A stretch of DNA of 16,629 nt from SFWF01 sp045539925 (GCA_045539925.1 JAZQGH010000100.1:1-16629); one strand, 5' to 3'; shown: positions 1 to 7,045, counted from the first letter of the stretch. The notes: generated by a model not told the origin, from the letters alone. Numbers and translations are program-made.

Positions 1-14
1 TAAGTGCTTTTTTG

Positions 15-23
15 TGCTATAAT
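15..23 (+). promoter_or_regulatory. Extended -10 promoter element (TGCTATAAT)
   Basis: TGCTATAAT is a perfect extended -10 (TGn plus TATAAT) 29 bases before the proposed start of the small XRE gene. The -35 hexamer with a 17-base spacer would fall at or before base 1, so it cannot be judged. The same nine bases recur at 4067-4075 and 16349-16357. Confidence 0.7.
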
Positions 24-52
24 GTATTAAATAACTTTGAGTGAGGTATAGT

Positions 53-268
53 ATGACTTTTTGCTATAAGAAGCTTTGGAAGCTATTGATTGACAAGGGT
101 ATGAAGAAAAAGGAGCTTTGCACACTTGCCGGTGTTAGCTCGGCTACACTTGCAAAGATGAACAAAGGTGGAACAGTCAGCACTGATGTTCTGCTAAAAA
201 TATGTGTTGCGCTGAACTGTGACGTGTCGGATATTATGGAGATTACCCCGAAATGCGAAAAGTGCTAA
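53..268 (+). CDS. Small YozG-like XRE-family HTH regulator
   Basis: A 71-residue protein that is essentially a single Cro/C1-type helix-turn-helix and probably acts as a cytoplasmic repressor of its own operon. It opens with MTFCYKKLWKLLID and ends with the pattern TDVLLKIC-ALNC-V-DIM, as in the short YozG-type XRE family (family knowledge). I prefer ATG 53 to the in-frame GTG at 41. TGAGGT at 42-47 is then a properly spaced ribosome binding site, and the product lines up end to end with the paralogue at 8012-8221 (about 35 of 65 positions identical by eye). The next gene starts inside its 3' end (253-268), so the two are translationally linked. The regulated ligand or signal is unknown. Confidence 0.88.
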   Translation: MTFCYKKLWKLLIDKGMKKKELCTLAGVSSATLAKMNKGGTVSTDVLLKICVALNCDVSDIMEITPKCEKC

Positions 269-783
269 TAATAGGTGGAAACGGTAGCGGTAAAACGACT
301 ATGGCTCGTCAGCTTGCCGAGATTACGGGATTGCCGCTATGTCATCTTGATACGCTCTATTGGACGGATGATTGGCAACCGCGAGAGCGAAGCGATTTTA
401 TCACATTATTGCAAGCGGAGCTTGAAAAAGAAGAATGGATACTTGATGGAAATATGCGTCGCACCTTACCGCAGAGATTGCCATACTGCGATACAGTAAT
501 ATACCTTGATTTTTCGGGTATTCGTTGCTTTTTTGGAACGCTGAAAAGGCTTGTTCAGAACCACGGTCAATCGCGCCCGGATATGGGAGGTAATTGCATA
601 GAGAGGTTCGATAAGCGCTCTTGGACTTTTATCAAGAGCACTCTATCATTCAACAAAAAACACCGCGCCTATTTTTATAACACGATTGCGTCGTATCCCA
701 ATGTGGAGCTTATTGTGCTGAAAAACAGACGGCAGGTTAATAAATTTCTCAAACCACTAAAAGAGGATAAAATAAATGGCTAA
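253..783 (+). CDS. P-loop NTPase, adenylate-kinase-like (FlaR/topology-modulation type)
   Basis: A 176-residue cytoplasmic P-loop protein. Walker A is GGNGSGKTT at residues 8-16 next to the N-terminus. It is followed by HLDTLYW at about 31-37, then WILDGNM at 62-68 and a hydrophobic strand ending in YLDF at about 84-87. This order matches the kinase-like family often annotated as DNA topology modulation protein FlaR or AAA-family ATPase (family knowledge). The true substrate is not established. It resembles small-molecule or nucleotide kinases, so phosphoryl transfer is inference. The start overlaps the regulator gene by 16 bases, with GGAG at 238-241 as a rather distant ribosome site. The 3' end overlaps the next gene by 8 bases. 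It may be a housekeeping kinase placed under a dedicated XRE regulator. Confidence 0.85.
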   Translation: MRKVLIIGGNGSGKTTMARQLAEITGLPLCHLDTLYWTDDWQPRERSDFITLLQAELEKEEWILDGNMRRTLPQRLPYCDTVIYLDFSGIRCFFGTLKRLVQNHGQSRPDMGGNCIERFDKRSWTFIKSTLSFNKKHRAYFYNTIASYPNVELIVLKNRRQVNKFLKPLKEDKING

Positions 784-1204
784 CTTTGGAATGTCAATGT
801 TATGGTTTTGGGTATGCTATGCCATTGTTACGTGCGTAGGCATACTCCACACCATATTCAATATTAATGTACTTAAAATGAAACCGATGGATGAGAACGG
901 TATGGGCGAGGGTTACGAGGCAACAAAGCCGTGGCATCCGCTTTATAATATCATTCTGTTTTCATTGTTCGGTTGGCTCTATATGAACGGTCTTGCAGAG
1001 CCGACAATATCCGAAGCTCTGATAACGGGAGCGATATGGGCAGGTATTTGTATCGTCTTTGATGTGTTCGGTTGGGTGCTTATCAAACACCCGTGGAGCT
1101 TGTCTTTTAAGGAGTTCTATGTGGACTACCAACCTTGGATCACGCTCATATATCTTGCGATATTCGCAGGCCCTACGGTTGGATATTTGTTTACGCTGAT
1201 CTAA
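776..1204 (+). CDS. Uncharacterised 4-TM membrane protein
   Basis: A 142-residue polytopic membrane protein. Predicted membrane segments lie near residues 8-29, 55-72, 79-102 and 118-140, so both ends are likely on the same side. A loop between segments 1 and 2 (about 30-54) is polar and ends in KPWHPLYN. A second conserved-looking loop holds KHPWSLSFKEFYVDYQPW (104-121), rich in aromatic residues. I recognise the general type as a conserved hypothetical protein of Firmicutes but know no function. AAGAGGA at 760-766 is a good ribosome site, and the start overlaps the kinase-like gene by 8 bases, so it is co-transcribed with that gene and its regulator. Confidence 0.82.
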   Translation: MANFGMSMLWFWVCYAIVTCVGILHTIFNINVLKMKPMDENGMGEGYEATKPWHPLYNIILFSLFGWLYMNGLAEPTISEALITGAIWAGICIVFDVFGWVLIKHPWSLSFKEFYVDYQPWITLIYLAIFAGPTVGYLFTLI

Positions 1205-1248
1205 CAAGGTAGTACAATTCTTATACTTGATAACCAACGGAGGTAATT

Positions 1249-1881
1249 ATGGGATTTTGGATTTATATGTTCATTATGGATTTGCTCATACCGATAATAA
1301 TGATATTGTTCGGGCGTGCATTTCTCAAAAAAGCACCGAAAGAGATCAATTATTTTTTCGGATACCGTACCTCAAGGTCAATGAAAAACAAAGATACTTG
1401 GGAGTTTGCGCACCGTTACTGTGGCAAAATATGGCTCATCTGTGGTTTTGCACTCATTCCTATCGTAGCGGGTATTATGCTGTGCTTCATTGGGGCAGAC
1501 ACTAAAACCGTGGGATATGTGGGCGCGGCATTATTGGTATTTCCGCTTTTACTTATAATCCTCTCGGTTATTCTTACAGAGCGAGCATTGAAAAATGCTT
1601 TTGATAAAAACGGAAATCCGTTTTCGGAAAACACAACGATTGGCATAGTCCTATCCGTCAAAAAGCAATGGTGGCTGAAGGTCAATACCAAGCCCATAAG
1701 AAAGCACGCTCTTGACGGTGCAACCTTTCCTCATATTGTTACGGTGAAATATACTGTGGACGGAAACGAGATCGTCAAGAAAAAATGGCTTAAATCCTTT
1801 GTCACTCCACCGAGCGTGAATGAACAGGTGGCGGTGATATATCGGACGGATAAACCAACCAAGTTCAGATTGGAGCTTTGA
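1249..1881 (+). CDS. SdpI-family membrane protein with soluble C-terminal domain
   Basis: A 210-residue membrane protein. Segments lie near residues 4-22, 61-81 and 88-110. Between the first two is the SdpI-family signature: NYFFGYRTSRSMKN at 34-47, then DTW and a GK pair at 59-60. SdpI of Bacillus subtilis gives immunity to the SDP cannibalism toxin and can hold its regulator SdpR at the membrane (established). Most SdpI relatives have no known role, so immunity here is inference. Residues 130-210 form an extra soluble, beta-rich region with alternating hydrophobics (HIVTVKYTVDGNEIVKKKW), resembling DUF3592-type domains. The ribosome site CGGAGGT precedes ATG 1249. A second protein with the same signature lies at 7104-7781. 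Confidence 0.85.
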   Translation: MGFWIYMFIMDLLIPIIMILFGRAFLKKAPKEINYFFGYRTSRSMKNKDTWEFAHRYCGKIWLICGFALIPIVAGIMLCFIGADTKTVGYVGAALLVFPLLLIILSVILTERALKNAFDKNGNPFSENTTIGIVLSVKKQWWLKVNTKPIRKHALDGATFPHIVTVKYTVDGNEIVKKKWLKSFVTPPSVNEQVAVIYRTDKPTKFRLEL

Positions 1882-1883
1882 TT

Positions 1884-2153
1884 ATGAAAACTAATTGGAA
1901 AGATACACCCTTATTACATAAGGTCGTTACCATAATATCAGTTCTTGCAAGCCTATCCGTCGTGGTATTAGCGGTATTGCAAATATTTGATGTTTGGGAT
2001 CAGGCAATCAACGTCTTTATGCCTTTGATGGGTGTAACAATGCTTTGCCAAAGCTATATGCAATGGAACAATAGCCGTAAGGTCGCATATTTCAGTATCG
2101 GAACGGCAGCGTTTATCTTTATTTGTTCCATCGTAGTGTTCTTCGTAAAATAA
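1884..2153 (+). CDS. Small two- to three-TM membrane protein (DUF3953-like)
   Basis: An 89-residue hydrophobic protein with membrane segments near residues 12-33, 43-55 and 66-87 and a short polar NNSRK turn between the last two. The pattern of a central proline-methionine segment, an RK turn and a final SIVVFF helix resembles small DUF3953-type membrane proteins, but that is only an impression. ATG 1884 is chosen over TTG 1878 because GGAG at 1872-1875 is then 8 bases away. The start lies 2 bases after the stop of the SdpI-family gene, so the two are probably coupled. This is the last gene of the first cluster. Confidence 0.75.
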   Translation: MKTNWKDTPLLHKVVTIISVLASLSVVVLAVLQIFDVWDQAINVFMPLMGVTMLCQSYMQWNNSRKVAYFSIGTAAFIFICSIVVFFVK

Positions 2154-2165
2154 TCTGCTGAAAAC

Positions 2166-2191
2166 TGTAACCTTTTCAAAGAAAAATCGAC
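2166..2191 (+). promoter_or_regulatory. Candidate ECF sigma autoregulatory promoter
   Basis: TGTAAC at 2166-2171 and CGAC at 2188-2191 are separated by exactly 16 bases. This fits the AAC-type -35 and CG-type -10 that ECF sigma factors use to drive their own operons (established for the class). The ECF gene starts about 100 bases downstream. The assignment is by pattern only. No clear TTGACA/TATAAT pair stands out in 2154-2287, though AT-rich tracts such as TAGTATAT are present. Confidence 0.5.
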
Positions 2192-2287
2192 TTTATAGAT
2201 AGGAGATAAATAAATTTATAGAAAATATGTGACATTCTTTTTCAAAACCGTAGTATATAGGTGAGGCACACAAAGGAAGGTGATGAT

Positions 2288-2845
2288 ATGGACGATAGTA
2301 AGATAATTGAATTGTTCTACGAGCGCTCGGAGCAAGCAATCGTTGAGCTATCGAAAAAGTATGGAGATACTTGTCATAAAATCGCCGTCAATATTCTGAA
2401 GAACGATTCTGATGCCGAGGAATGTGTCAACGATACCTATTTAGGGGCTTGGAACACTATACCGCCTCAAAATCCTAATCCTCTACTTACCTATATTTGT
2501 CGCATTGTTCGGAACATATCAATCAAGCGTTATCATCAAAACACCGCAAAAAAGCGTAACAGCTACTACGACGTGGCTCTCGACGAGCTTGAAAACTGTT
2601 TGCCCTCCGCCACAACCGTGCAAGACGAGGTAAACGCCAACGAGCTTACCGAGTTGTTTGATGATTTCCTTGACGGCTTGGATAAAACCAACCGCATTAT
2701 GTTCGTAAGGCGTTATTGGTTTTCAGATTCCATTTCAGATATTGCGGCAATGTTCAAAATGAACAACCACGCTGTAACTGTCCGTCTTTCTCGCACAAGA
2801 GAAAAGCTACGGCAGTACCTAATTGAAAAAGGAGTCACAATATGA
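2288..2845 (+). CDS. ECF-type sigma-70 family RNA polymerase sigma factor
   Basis: A 185-residue alternative sigma factor. Region 2 is visible at residues 8-80, with DAEECVNDTYLGAWNTIPP (42-60) as the core-binding and -10-recognition helix. Region 4 is at 120-178, with FSDSISDIAAMFKMNNHAV and then VRLSRTREKLRQYL as the -35-recognition helix-turn-helix. There is no region 1 or 3, which defines the ECF class. ATG 2288 is preferred to the GTG at 2261 because GGAAGGTGAT lies just ahead of it and the protein then begins with the usual MDDSKIIELFYERSE. Its stop overlaps the start of the anti-sigma-like gene in an ATGA. It probably activates its own operon from the promoter at 2166-2191. The inducing signal is unknown. 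Confidence 0.93.
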   Translation: MDDSKIIELFYERSEQAIVELSKKYGDTCHKIAVNILKNDSDAEECVNDTYLGAWNTIPPQNPNPLLTYICRIVRNISIKRYHQNTAKKRNSYYDVALDELENCLPSATTVQDEVNANELTELFDDFLDGLDKTNRIMFVRRYWFSDSISDIAAMFKMNNHAVTVRLSRTREKLRQYLIEKGVTI

Positions 2846-3549
2846 AAAGAGAAAAAATATCTGAAGCTATGGGAAACATCAGTTCCCGACACATCAAAGA
2901 AGCGGCAGAGTTTAAGACAGAGGAAAAACCTCATCGAAGTAAAACGCCTTGGATTAAATGGGTTTCGATAGCAGCTTGCTTCGCTTTGATTGTTTGTATG
3001 TTCCCGATTATAAACTATTTTGTAGATACGAACAAAGGTGGAAGCGGAGTCGGAGAAGAATCTGCAAATGCCAATCCTCTTGAAGTTGGTGCTTGGTATG
3101 TGAATAGCAAAGAAGATAGTCCTTACTTTTGCACAAACATTTTCTATAAATCTTGCGAGAAAAACAAAATTACAATTTTGTTAGAAAAAGCAGATGATAG
3201 ACCTATTTATTGGCATCTCAAAGGAAAGGATGTAAAAGATTCTTGGTTGGATGAAAACGGAAAGCCGGATTATGATTCCACTTCCTACTATGCTTCAACA
3301 GACAGCCAATATGAAGAATATGGCATTCGTGTTGAAAACGCCTTCAAGTTTATCGTAAATGGTGAAGAAACAAGTGAATTTCCTACACAGGCAGGGTTAT
3401 ACGAAATAACGATTGATTTTTCAAAACTTGCCGATATGTGTACGGAATTAGATCCATACTTAGTAAGTTCGTATGAGGCATTTTATATCGTTGAGGAAAA
3501 AACGGTAGATTACCCACACGATTGGAAAAATGAGGAGGTTACACAATGA
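2842..3549 (+). CDS. Putative membrane anti-sigma factor
   Basis: A 235-residue single-pass protein with an N-terminal cytoplasmic part beginning KREKISEAMGNISSRHIKEA. That opening is typical of proteins encoded just after ECF sigma factors in Clostridia. One membrane segment follows at about 37-61 (WIKWVSIAACFALIVCMF), then an outward-facing domain of about 170 residues rich in Tyr, Asp and Glu. The role is to hold the sigma factor at the membrane and release it on an envelope signal; that is inferred from position and topology, as I see no zinc-binding HxxxCxxC motif. It is translationally coupled through ATGA overlaps both to the sigma gene (2842-2845) and to the following lipoprotein (3546-3549). 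Confidence 0.82.
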   Translation: MKREKISEAMGNISSRHIKEAAEFKTEEKPHRSKTPWIKWVSIAACFALIVCMFPIINYFVDTNKGGSGVGEESANANPLEVGAWYVNSKEDSPYFCTNIFYKSCEKNKITILLEKADDRPIYWHLKGKDVKDSWLDENGKPDYDSTSYYASTDSQYEEYGIRVENAFKFIVNGEETSEFPTQAGLYEITIDFSKLADMCTELDPYLVSSYEAFYIVEEKTVDYPHDWKNEEVTQ

Positions 3550-3998
3550 AAAAAGCATTATCGTTAGTTATAACTCTAATAACTCTTTTGTTCTGCCTTA
3601 CAGCTTGCGGAACAGACAAGTATAAAGATTATCACGCAACGAATATGGAAGCAAAGACATTTACGACATATTATGATGATTTGATTTTTGAAACAGATAC
3701 GGTCGAATTGATTACGGATTATGAAACCTACTCGGCTTATCAATTCAATCTTGATTATACCGAGGGCTTCTTTGAGAACAACAATTTACTTGTGTTCATT
3801 GTTCAAAGCTGTTCTTCTGACCAAATGGAATATGTCGAGCTGAGAGAAAAAGACGGCGTACTATATCCCTTGTTTGAACGTGCGAAAATAGGAGCAAATG
3901 ATCCTGTAACAGAGGATATTATTATATCGTCTTATTGCGTTGAAATATCGAAAGAGCTTGAATACAAATCAGGCGAGATTATTTACAACTACAAATAA
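3546..3998 (+). CDS. Lipoprotein of the ECF sigma operon, unknown function
   Basis: A 150-residue exported lipoprotein. The signal peptide is residues 1-20 with lipobox LTAC and Cys21 as the lipidation site. The mature part is acidic and rich in Tyr and Thr, with ETDTVELITDYETY and later ENNNLLVFIVQSC. That block resembles a segment of the lipoprotein at 11326-11811 (IIQNQAQLEEIF ... EIVLVYCY), so the two may share a fold. The start overlaps the anti-sigma stop by ATGA, which gives three coupled genes: sigma factor, anti-sigma and lipoprotein. It could modulate signal sensing by the anti-sigma ectodomain; that is inference from gene order. No convincing terminator follows. Confidence 0.82.
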   Translation: MKKALSLVITLITLLFCLTACGTDKYKDYHATNMEAKTFTTYYDDLIFETDTVELITDYETYSAYQFNLDYTEGFFENNNLLVFIVQSCSSDQMEYVELREKDGVLYPLFERAKIGANDPVTEDIIISSYCVEISKELEYKSGEIIYNYK

Positions 3999-4033
3999 CG
4001 AAAGTATTCATTCTATGAAATAGAGAGAGTTTT

Positions 4034-4046
4034 CTACGCTGCGTAG
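4034..4046. promoter_or_regulatory. Perfect 13-bp palindrome, candidate XRE operator
   Basis: CTACGC-T-GCGTAG is a perfect inverted repeat around base 4040. It directly abuts the -35 hexamer of the promoter of the next XRE gene. A one-base centre cannot form an RNA loop of normal size, so a protein-binding DNA site is more likely than a terminator. Autoregulation by the XRE protein at 4105-4752 is inference. Confidence 0.5.
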
Positions 4047-4075
4047 TGGTGTATCCGTGAGGTATATGCTATAAT
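4047..4075 (+). promoter_or_regulatory. Promoter with extended -10 (TGCTATAAT)
   Basis: The extended -10 TGCTATAAT is at 4067-4075. Seventeen bases upstream of TATAAT is a poor -35, TGGTGT (4047-4052), which suits an extended -10 promoter. The same -35 hexamer at the same spacing occurs at 14640-14645 before the other XRE gene with a related ectodomain. The start codon of the XRE gene is about 30 bases downstream. Confidence 0.65.
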
Positions 4076-4104
4076 AAGGCAACAAAATTATGCGAGGTAA
4101 CGAA

Positions 4105-4752
4105 ATGAAAGATATTATAGCAACCCGAAGAAAAGAACTCGGATACACTCAACAGCAGCTTGCCGAGAAATTGAACGTATCGGATAAGGTCGTTTCAAAA
4201 TGGGAAACAGGTCGCAGCTTGCCCGACACCTCTATGCTGACCGATTTAGCCGAGGTTTTGGAAATATCGGTAAGCGAGCTTTTGAAATCCGATACAGTAA
4301 GCAAAACAACGGTAAAAGAAACCTTTATAACTGAAACGGGAACAAAGTACAAAAACACCTTTATCATCACGATGGCATTACAGCTTATAGCTGTTATCTT
4401 AATGTCAGTAGGTCGCATTACAAGACGAGCCGCGCAATACGATTATGACAAGGCAAGAACGATATTTTTTGTATTAACGCTTCTCGCCGTTCTCGTGGAG
4501 ATCGGAGCAATCACTTACTACCTCGTAATGCGGAACAACCTACTTAATAAATACCCGACAAGCACAGCGTTAGATAAACAATATATAAATCGCCTTTTAT
4601 GGTGTACCTATCCTCTGGTATTTGCAGTAATGCTTGTGTTCGTGATATGTCACGGATTAGAATTTTACGAGCAGATCATCACCGCCTTGATTTTCGGTGT
4701 GCTTTTCGTTATACCCTTTATTCTGGGCTACCTTTGGAATAAGAAACGATAA
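4105..4752 (+). CDS. Membrane-anchored XRE regulator, HTH plus 4 TM
   Basis: A 215-residue protein. Residues 1-60 are a Cro/C1-type helix-turn-helix (ELGYTQQQLAEKLNVS, then KVVSKWETGRSLPD). A polar linker follows to about 83, then four membrane segments near 84-103, 119-141, 164-183 and 191-211, ending in a basic WNKKR tail. Both ends should therefore be cytoplasmic. ATG 4105 is chosen over ATG 4090 because GAGGTAA at 4094-4100 then serves as ribosome site and the HTH starts at once. Such membrane-tethered XRE proteins are widespread in Clostridia, and few have known signals. It is followed 22 bases later by a lipoprotein, almost surely co-transcribed, so the likely job is to report a membrane or surface event to DNA (inference). 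Confidence 0.88.
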   Translation: MKDIIATRRKELGYTQQQLAEKLNVSDKVVSKWETGRSLPDTSMLTDLAEVLEISVSELLKSDTVSKTTVKETFITETGTKYKNTFIITMALQLIAVILMSVGRITRRAAQYDYDKARTIFFVLTLLAVLVEIGAITYYLVMRNNLLNKYPTSTALDKQYINRLLWCTYPLVFAVMLVFVICHGLEFYEQIITALIFGVLFVIPFILGYLWNKKR

Positions 4753-4774
4753 AATTTAACGGGAGGTAAATCAA

Positions 4775-5809
4775 ATGAAAAAGATTTCAGCTATTTGTTT
4801 GACAGTGGTTTTATGCTTATGCTGTTTTACTGCGTGTAGTAATGGAGCTAACCGTTTCTACAACAGTAAAGTATTGAAAGAATTTCAAATTACAGACTTT
4901 CCCAAGCCGCAGGGTGTAGAAGATTTTGAGGCAACTAATAGTAGGTTATCTTTTAATACCACAGCAGAAGGTTTTGAGGATTATGCAGAACAAATATACA
5001 CATACCTTGTTGAAAAAGATTTTAAGTATTTTGGTTATCGCGGAGATGTAATTTCGACCTTTTTTGGCGGCGCTCCAGAGTATGAGTTTTATATAAGTTC
5101 CGAGTTTTCTGAACATCAATGCCTTGTTGACAACAACGGGAAAGAATACGAAAATCGCTATATTTTTGTTTTCTCTAATGAATTATCTGAAAGCAACGGT
5201 TTACTGAATAAATGTGAGATTGAGGTGCACTATCATCCCGACAATGAAGAATACAATTCGTGTGTTTTGATTAGCTATACCAATAATGCACGTTTCAGTT
5301 ATACTTTGATAAATGGTTTGGAAGATGGTTTTAAGCCATCAAACTCTGCTGACGCACCAACACTTTATTGTGCATATAAGAGTGATAAAACAGAATTTCC
5401 GATTGATGATGTGACTTTGGATTTCTATTACGGCGGTTACTATTATCAAGGAGTAGAATACGAATTAGAAAACACTCACGATATTCCATCATTTGAGTTA
5501 TATTTTCAAGATGATTACGGCGGAAAATTCTTTATCAAACGAGTAGAAGAAAATTTCGTTTCGGAAAAATATAGCTGTGATATTGTCTATGATGAGAATT
5601 GGTATGTAACCGAAGTGAAATTCAATCATTCAGAAACTATTACAATCCCCCAAGAAATTTTTACAGAGGAAAGCGGGATAATATATTTTTCTGTTTTCGG
5701 CACAAATCAAAGAGAGCCTGAGCCACAGCATAAAGTCATTACAGGTATAGGTTTTTACTATAAAGTAGTTGGCGAAAAGGTACAATTATCGAAGCAGCCT
5801 ATCAACTAA
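4775..5809 (+). CDS. Large lipoprotein sharing an ectodomain with a downstream XRE regulator
   Basis: A 344-residue lipoprotein. The signal is residues 1-20 with lipobox FTAC and Cys21 lipidated. The region 28-93 aligns without gaps to residues 232-297 of the XRE membrane protein at 14747-16180, with about 23 of 66 identical by eye, including FKY-G-RG-VI. A second shared block is YIFVFSN against YYFVFSN. The rest is a Tyr/Asp/Glu-rich, probably beta-rich extracellular part with no motif I recognise. Its signal peptide is also close to that of the lipoprotein at 12223-13644 (MKK..A.CLTVVL.L.C.TAC). Ribosome site GGGAGGT precedes it, and it sits directly after the 4-TM XRE gene. Role: perhaps the sensing or decoy partner of that regulator, by analogy with the fused form. 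Confidence 0.83.
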   Translation: MKKISAICLTVVLCLCCFTACSNGANRFYNSKVLKEFQITDFPKPQGVEDFEATNSRLSFNTTAEGFEDYAEQIYTYLVEKDFKYFGYRGDVISTFFGGAPEYEFYISSEFSEHQCLVDNNGKEYENRYIFVFSNELSESNGLLNKCEIEVHYHPDNEEYNSCVLISYTNNARFSYTLINGLEDGFKPSNSADAPTLYCAYKSDKTEFPIDDVTLDFYYGGYYYQGVEYELENTHDIPSFELYFQDDYGGKFFIKRVEENFVSEKYSCDIVYDENWYVTEVKFNHSETITIPQEIFTEESGIIYFSVFGTNQREPEPQHKVITGIGFYYKVVGEKVQLSKQPIN

Positions 5810-5841
5810 GAACAATGGACTTTTATGAAATATATATCATC

Positions 5842-5877
5842 AAAAGCCCTCGTTCCGTCACGGAGCGAGGGCTTTTT
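5842..5877 (+). terminator. Strong intrinsic terminator, copy 1 of 3
   Basis: AAAAGCCCTCGTTCCG and CGGAGCGAGGGCTTTT form a 16-bp stem (one T-G wobble) with a TCA loop, running into TTTTT. Because A tracts precede the stem it could also stop transcription on the other strand. Nearly the same stem occurs at 6950-6977 and 7792-7820. Confidence 0.93.
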
Positions 5878-5902
5878 CATAGAAAAATGGCTCAAAAACG
5901 GC

Positions 5903-5931
5903 AATGTTAACATTCGTTGCTTGATGCAACG
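5903..5931. promoter_or_regulatory. Two tandem palindromes over the -35, candidate operators
   Basis: AATGTTAACATT (5903-5914) is a perfect 12-bp palindrome. It is followed at once by CGTTGC-TTGAT-GCAACG (5915-5931), 6-bp perfect arms with a 5-base centre. The second repeat contains the -35 hexamer TTGATG (5921-5926), so a bound protein would block RNA polymerase. The likely binder is the XRE protein encoded at 5976 (inference). Confidence 0.55.
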
Positions 5932-5949
5932 GCTCTTTTGGTGTATAAT
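5921..5949 (+). promoter_or_regulatory. Promoter TTGATG-N17-TATAAT
   Basis: TTGATG at 5921-5926 and TATAAT at 5944-5949 are separated by exactly 17 bases, a near-consensus vegetative promoter. It is embedded in the palindromes at 5903-5931 and lies about 26 bases before the XRE start codon. Confidence 0.8.
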
Positions 5950-5975
5950 ATAAGTCAGCAAAGGAGGTTTTGAAT

Positions 5976-6512
5976 ATGTTAAGTGAGAATATTAAAAACC
6001 TTCGCAAAGCTAAAGGCATTTCCCAAGAAGAATTGGCTATCAAACTAAACGTTGTCAGGCAGACGATTTCAAAGTGGGAGAAAGGACTATCCGTTCCCGA
6101 CTCGGAAATGCTTATAAAGCTTGCGGAGGAATTAGATACAACTGTAAATATACTGCTCGGAGAAACCGTAGAGCCAACCGAAACAACCGAAATACAGGCG
6201 TTAGCAGCTAAGCTCGAATTGTTAAACGAGCAGTTTGCAAAGCGAAATGAAACCCGTAGAAAAGTATGGAGGATCGTATTTATTGTCTTGGGTGTGCTTG
6301 CGCTCCTTTCGATTGCAAGAGGATTGACTGAGTACATATATTTTCTTAACGCTATGGACGAGATCAATTCAAGCGTTTCCAATATAGGTGGATTCGACGC
6401 TCCAACGGATATATACGTAACAAACGGTAGCTTAAAGATCAGCGGAATAATAATCACCGTCATACTTGCGGTTGTGTCTGGCATAGGTATTTACAAAACT
6501 CGGAGAAGATAA
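5976..6512 (+). CDS. Membrane-anchored XRE regulator, HTH plus 2 TM
   Basis: A 178-residue protein. A Cro/C1-type helix-turn-helix fills residues 4-60 (GISQEELAIKLNVVRQTISKW, shown here in part). A charged, possibly coiled-coil linker at 72-95 (ALAAKLELLNEQFAKR) follows. Two membrane segments lie near 97-118 and 154-174, separated by an outside loop of about 35 residues, and the tail is basic (KTRRR). Both ends are thus cytoplasmic, and the loop could sense an external partner. ATG 5976 is chosen over TTG 5970 because AAGGAGG at 5961-5967 is 8 bases away. The lipoprotein gene starts 1 base after its stop codon, so they form a two-gene cassette, bounded by terminators at 5842 and 6950. Confidence 0.88.
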   Translation: MLSENIKNLRKAKGISQEELAIKLNVVRQTISKWEKGLSVPDSEMLIKLAEELDTTVNILLGETVEPTETTEIQALAAKLELLNEQFAKRNETRRKVWRIVFIVLGVLALLSIARGLTEYIYFLNAMDEINSSVSNIGGFDAPTDIYVTNGSLKISGIIITVILAVVSGIGIYKTRRR

Positions 6513-6513
6513 A

Positions 6514-6945
6514 ATGAAAAGAACAATATCTACTATCATACTTATAGCTATTTTAACAATAACTCTTTCTGCTTGTGGTATGGGCAAAGTAAAGATTGAG
6601 GACTACGAGTGGAAGATGCGGACGATTATGCACGGAGAGGATAATCAAGTGGTCGTTGATGCCGTCGGGGAGGACGATCCTGCACATCCCGAAGCTAAAA
6701 TAATAGATATGACACTTACCGCCAAAGACGGAAAAATCACAATAACAGATCATACCAACAATAAGACCTATGAGGGAACTTATAAGGTCGAGCAGAAAAC
6801 ACCTGCCGGAACCGATTATAAGATTACGATTGACGGAAAGGAAGGATATGCAACCGTAGCTATGACTACATACGCTGATGGAACGGAAGAACCTACATTG
6901 CCAATCAACCTCGGTACACACTCAATTTATTTTTACGCTGAATAA
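6514..6945 (+). CDS. Small lipoprotein paired with the 2-TM XRE regulator
   Basis: A 143-residue lipoprotein with a 20-residue signal, lipobox LSAC and Cys21. The mature part is beta-rich: EAKIIDMTLTAKDGKITITD is followed by NNKTYEGTYKVEQKT and DYKITIDGKEGYATV. This is the pattern of a small calycin-like or lipocalin-like barrel as seen in many exported proteins with a T-YEGTY-V core. That fold guess is inference. GGAG at 6502-6505 lies inside the end of the XRE gene and serves as ribosome site. The function is unknown. By position it is the partner or target of the regulator at 5976-6512. Confidence 0.82.
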   Translation: MKRTISTIILIAILTITLSACGMGKVKIEDYEWKMRTIMHGEDNQVVVDAVGEDDPAHPEAKIIDMTLTAKDGKITITDHTNNKTYEGTYKVEQKTPAGTDYKITIDGKEGYATVAMTTYADGTEEPTLPINLGTHSIYFYAE

Positions 6946-6949
6946 CAAT

Positions 6950-6984
6950 AGCCCTCGTTCCAATCAGAGCGAGGGCTTAACTTT
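6950..6984 (+). terminator. Intrinsic terminator, copy 2 of 3
   Basis: AGCCCTCGTTC (6950-6960) pairs with GAGCGAGGGCT (6967-6977) around a CAATCA loop. The run after the stem is TAACTTTT, a weaker U tract than in copy 1. It closes the XRE-lipoprotein cassette. Confidence 0.78.
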
Positions 6985-7045
6985 TGATGTAAACAAAAAT
7001 AGAGCAAAAAAGAGCCAAAGCAAGTAATTGTGTCATTGATTTTTA

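Noticed and set aside
5858..6484. Long open frame on the minus strand (208 codons)
   Set aside because: It lies opposite the XRE gene 5976-6512, has no ribosome site or recognisable motif, and its composition is what the coding strand of the HTH gene produces in reverse.
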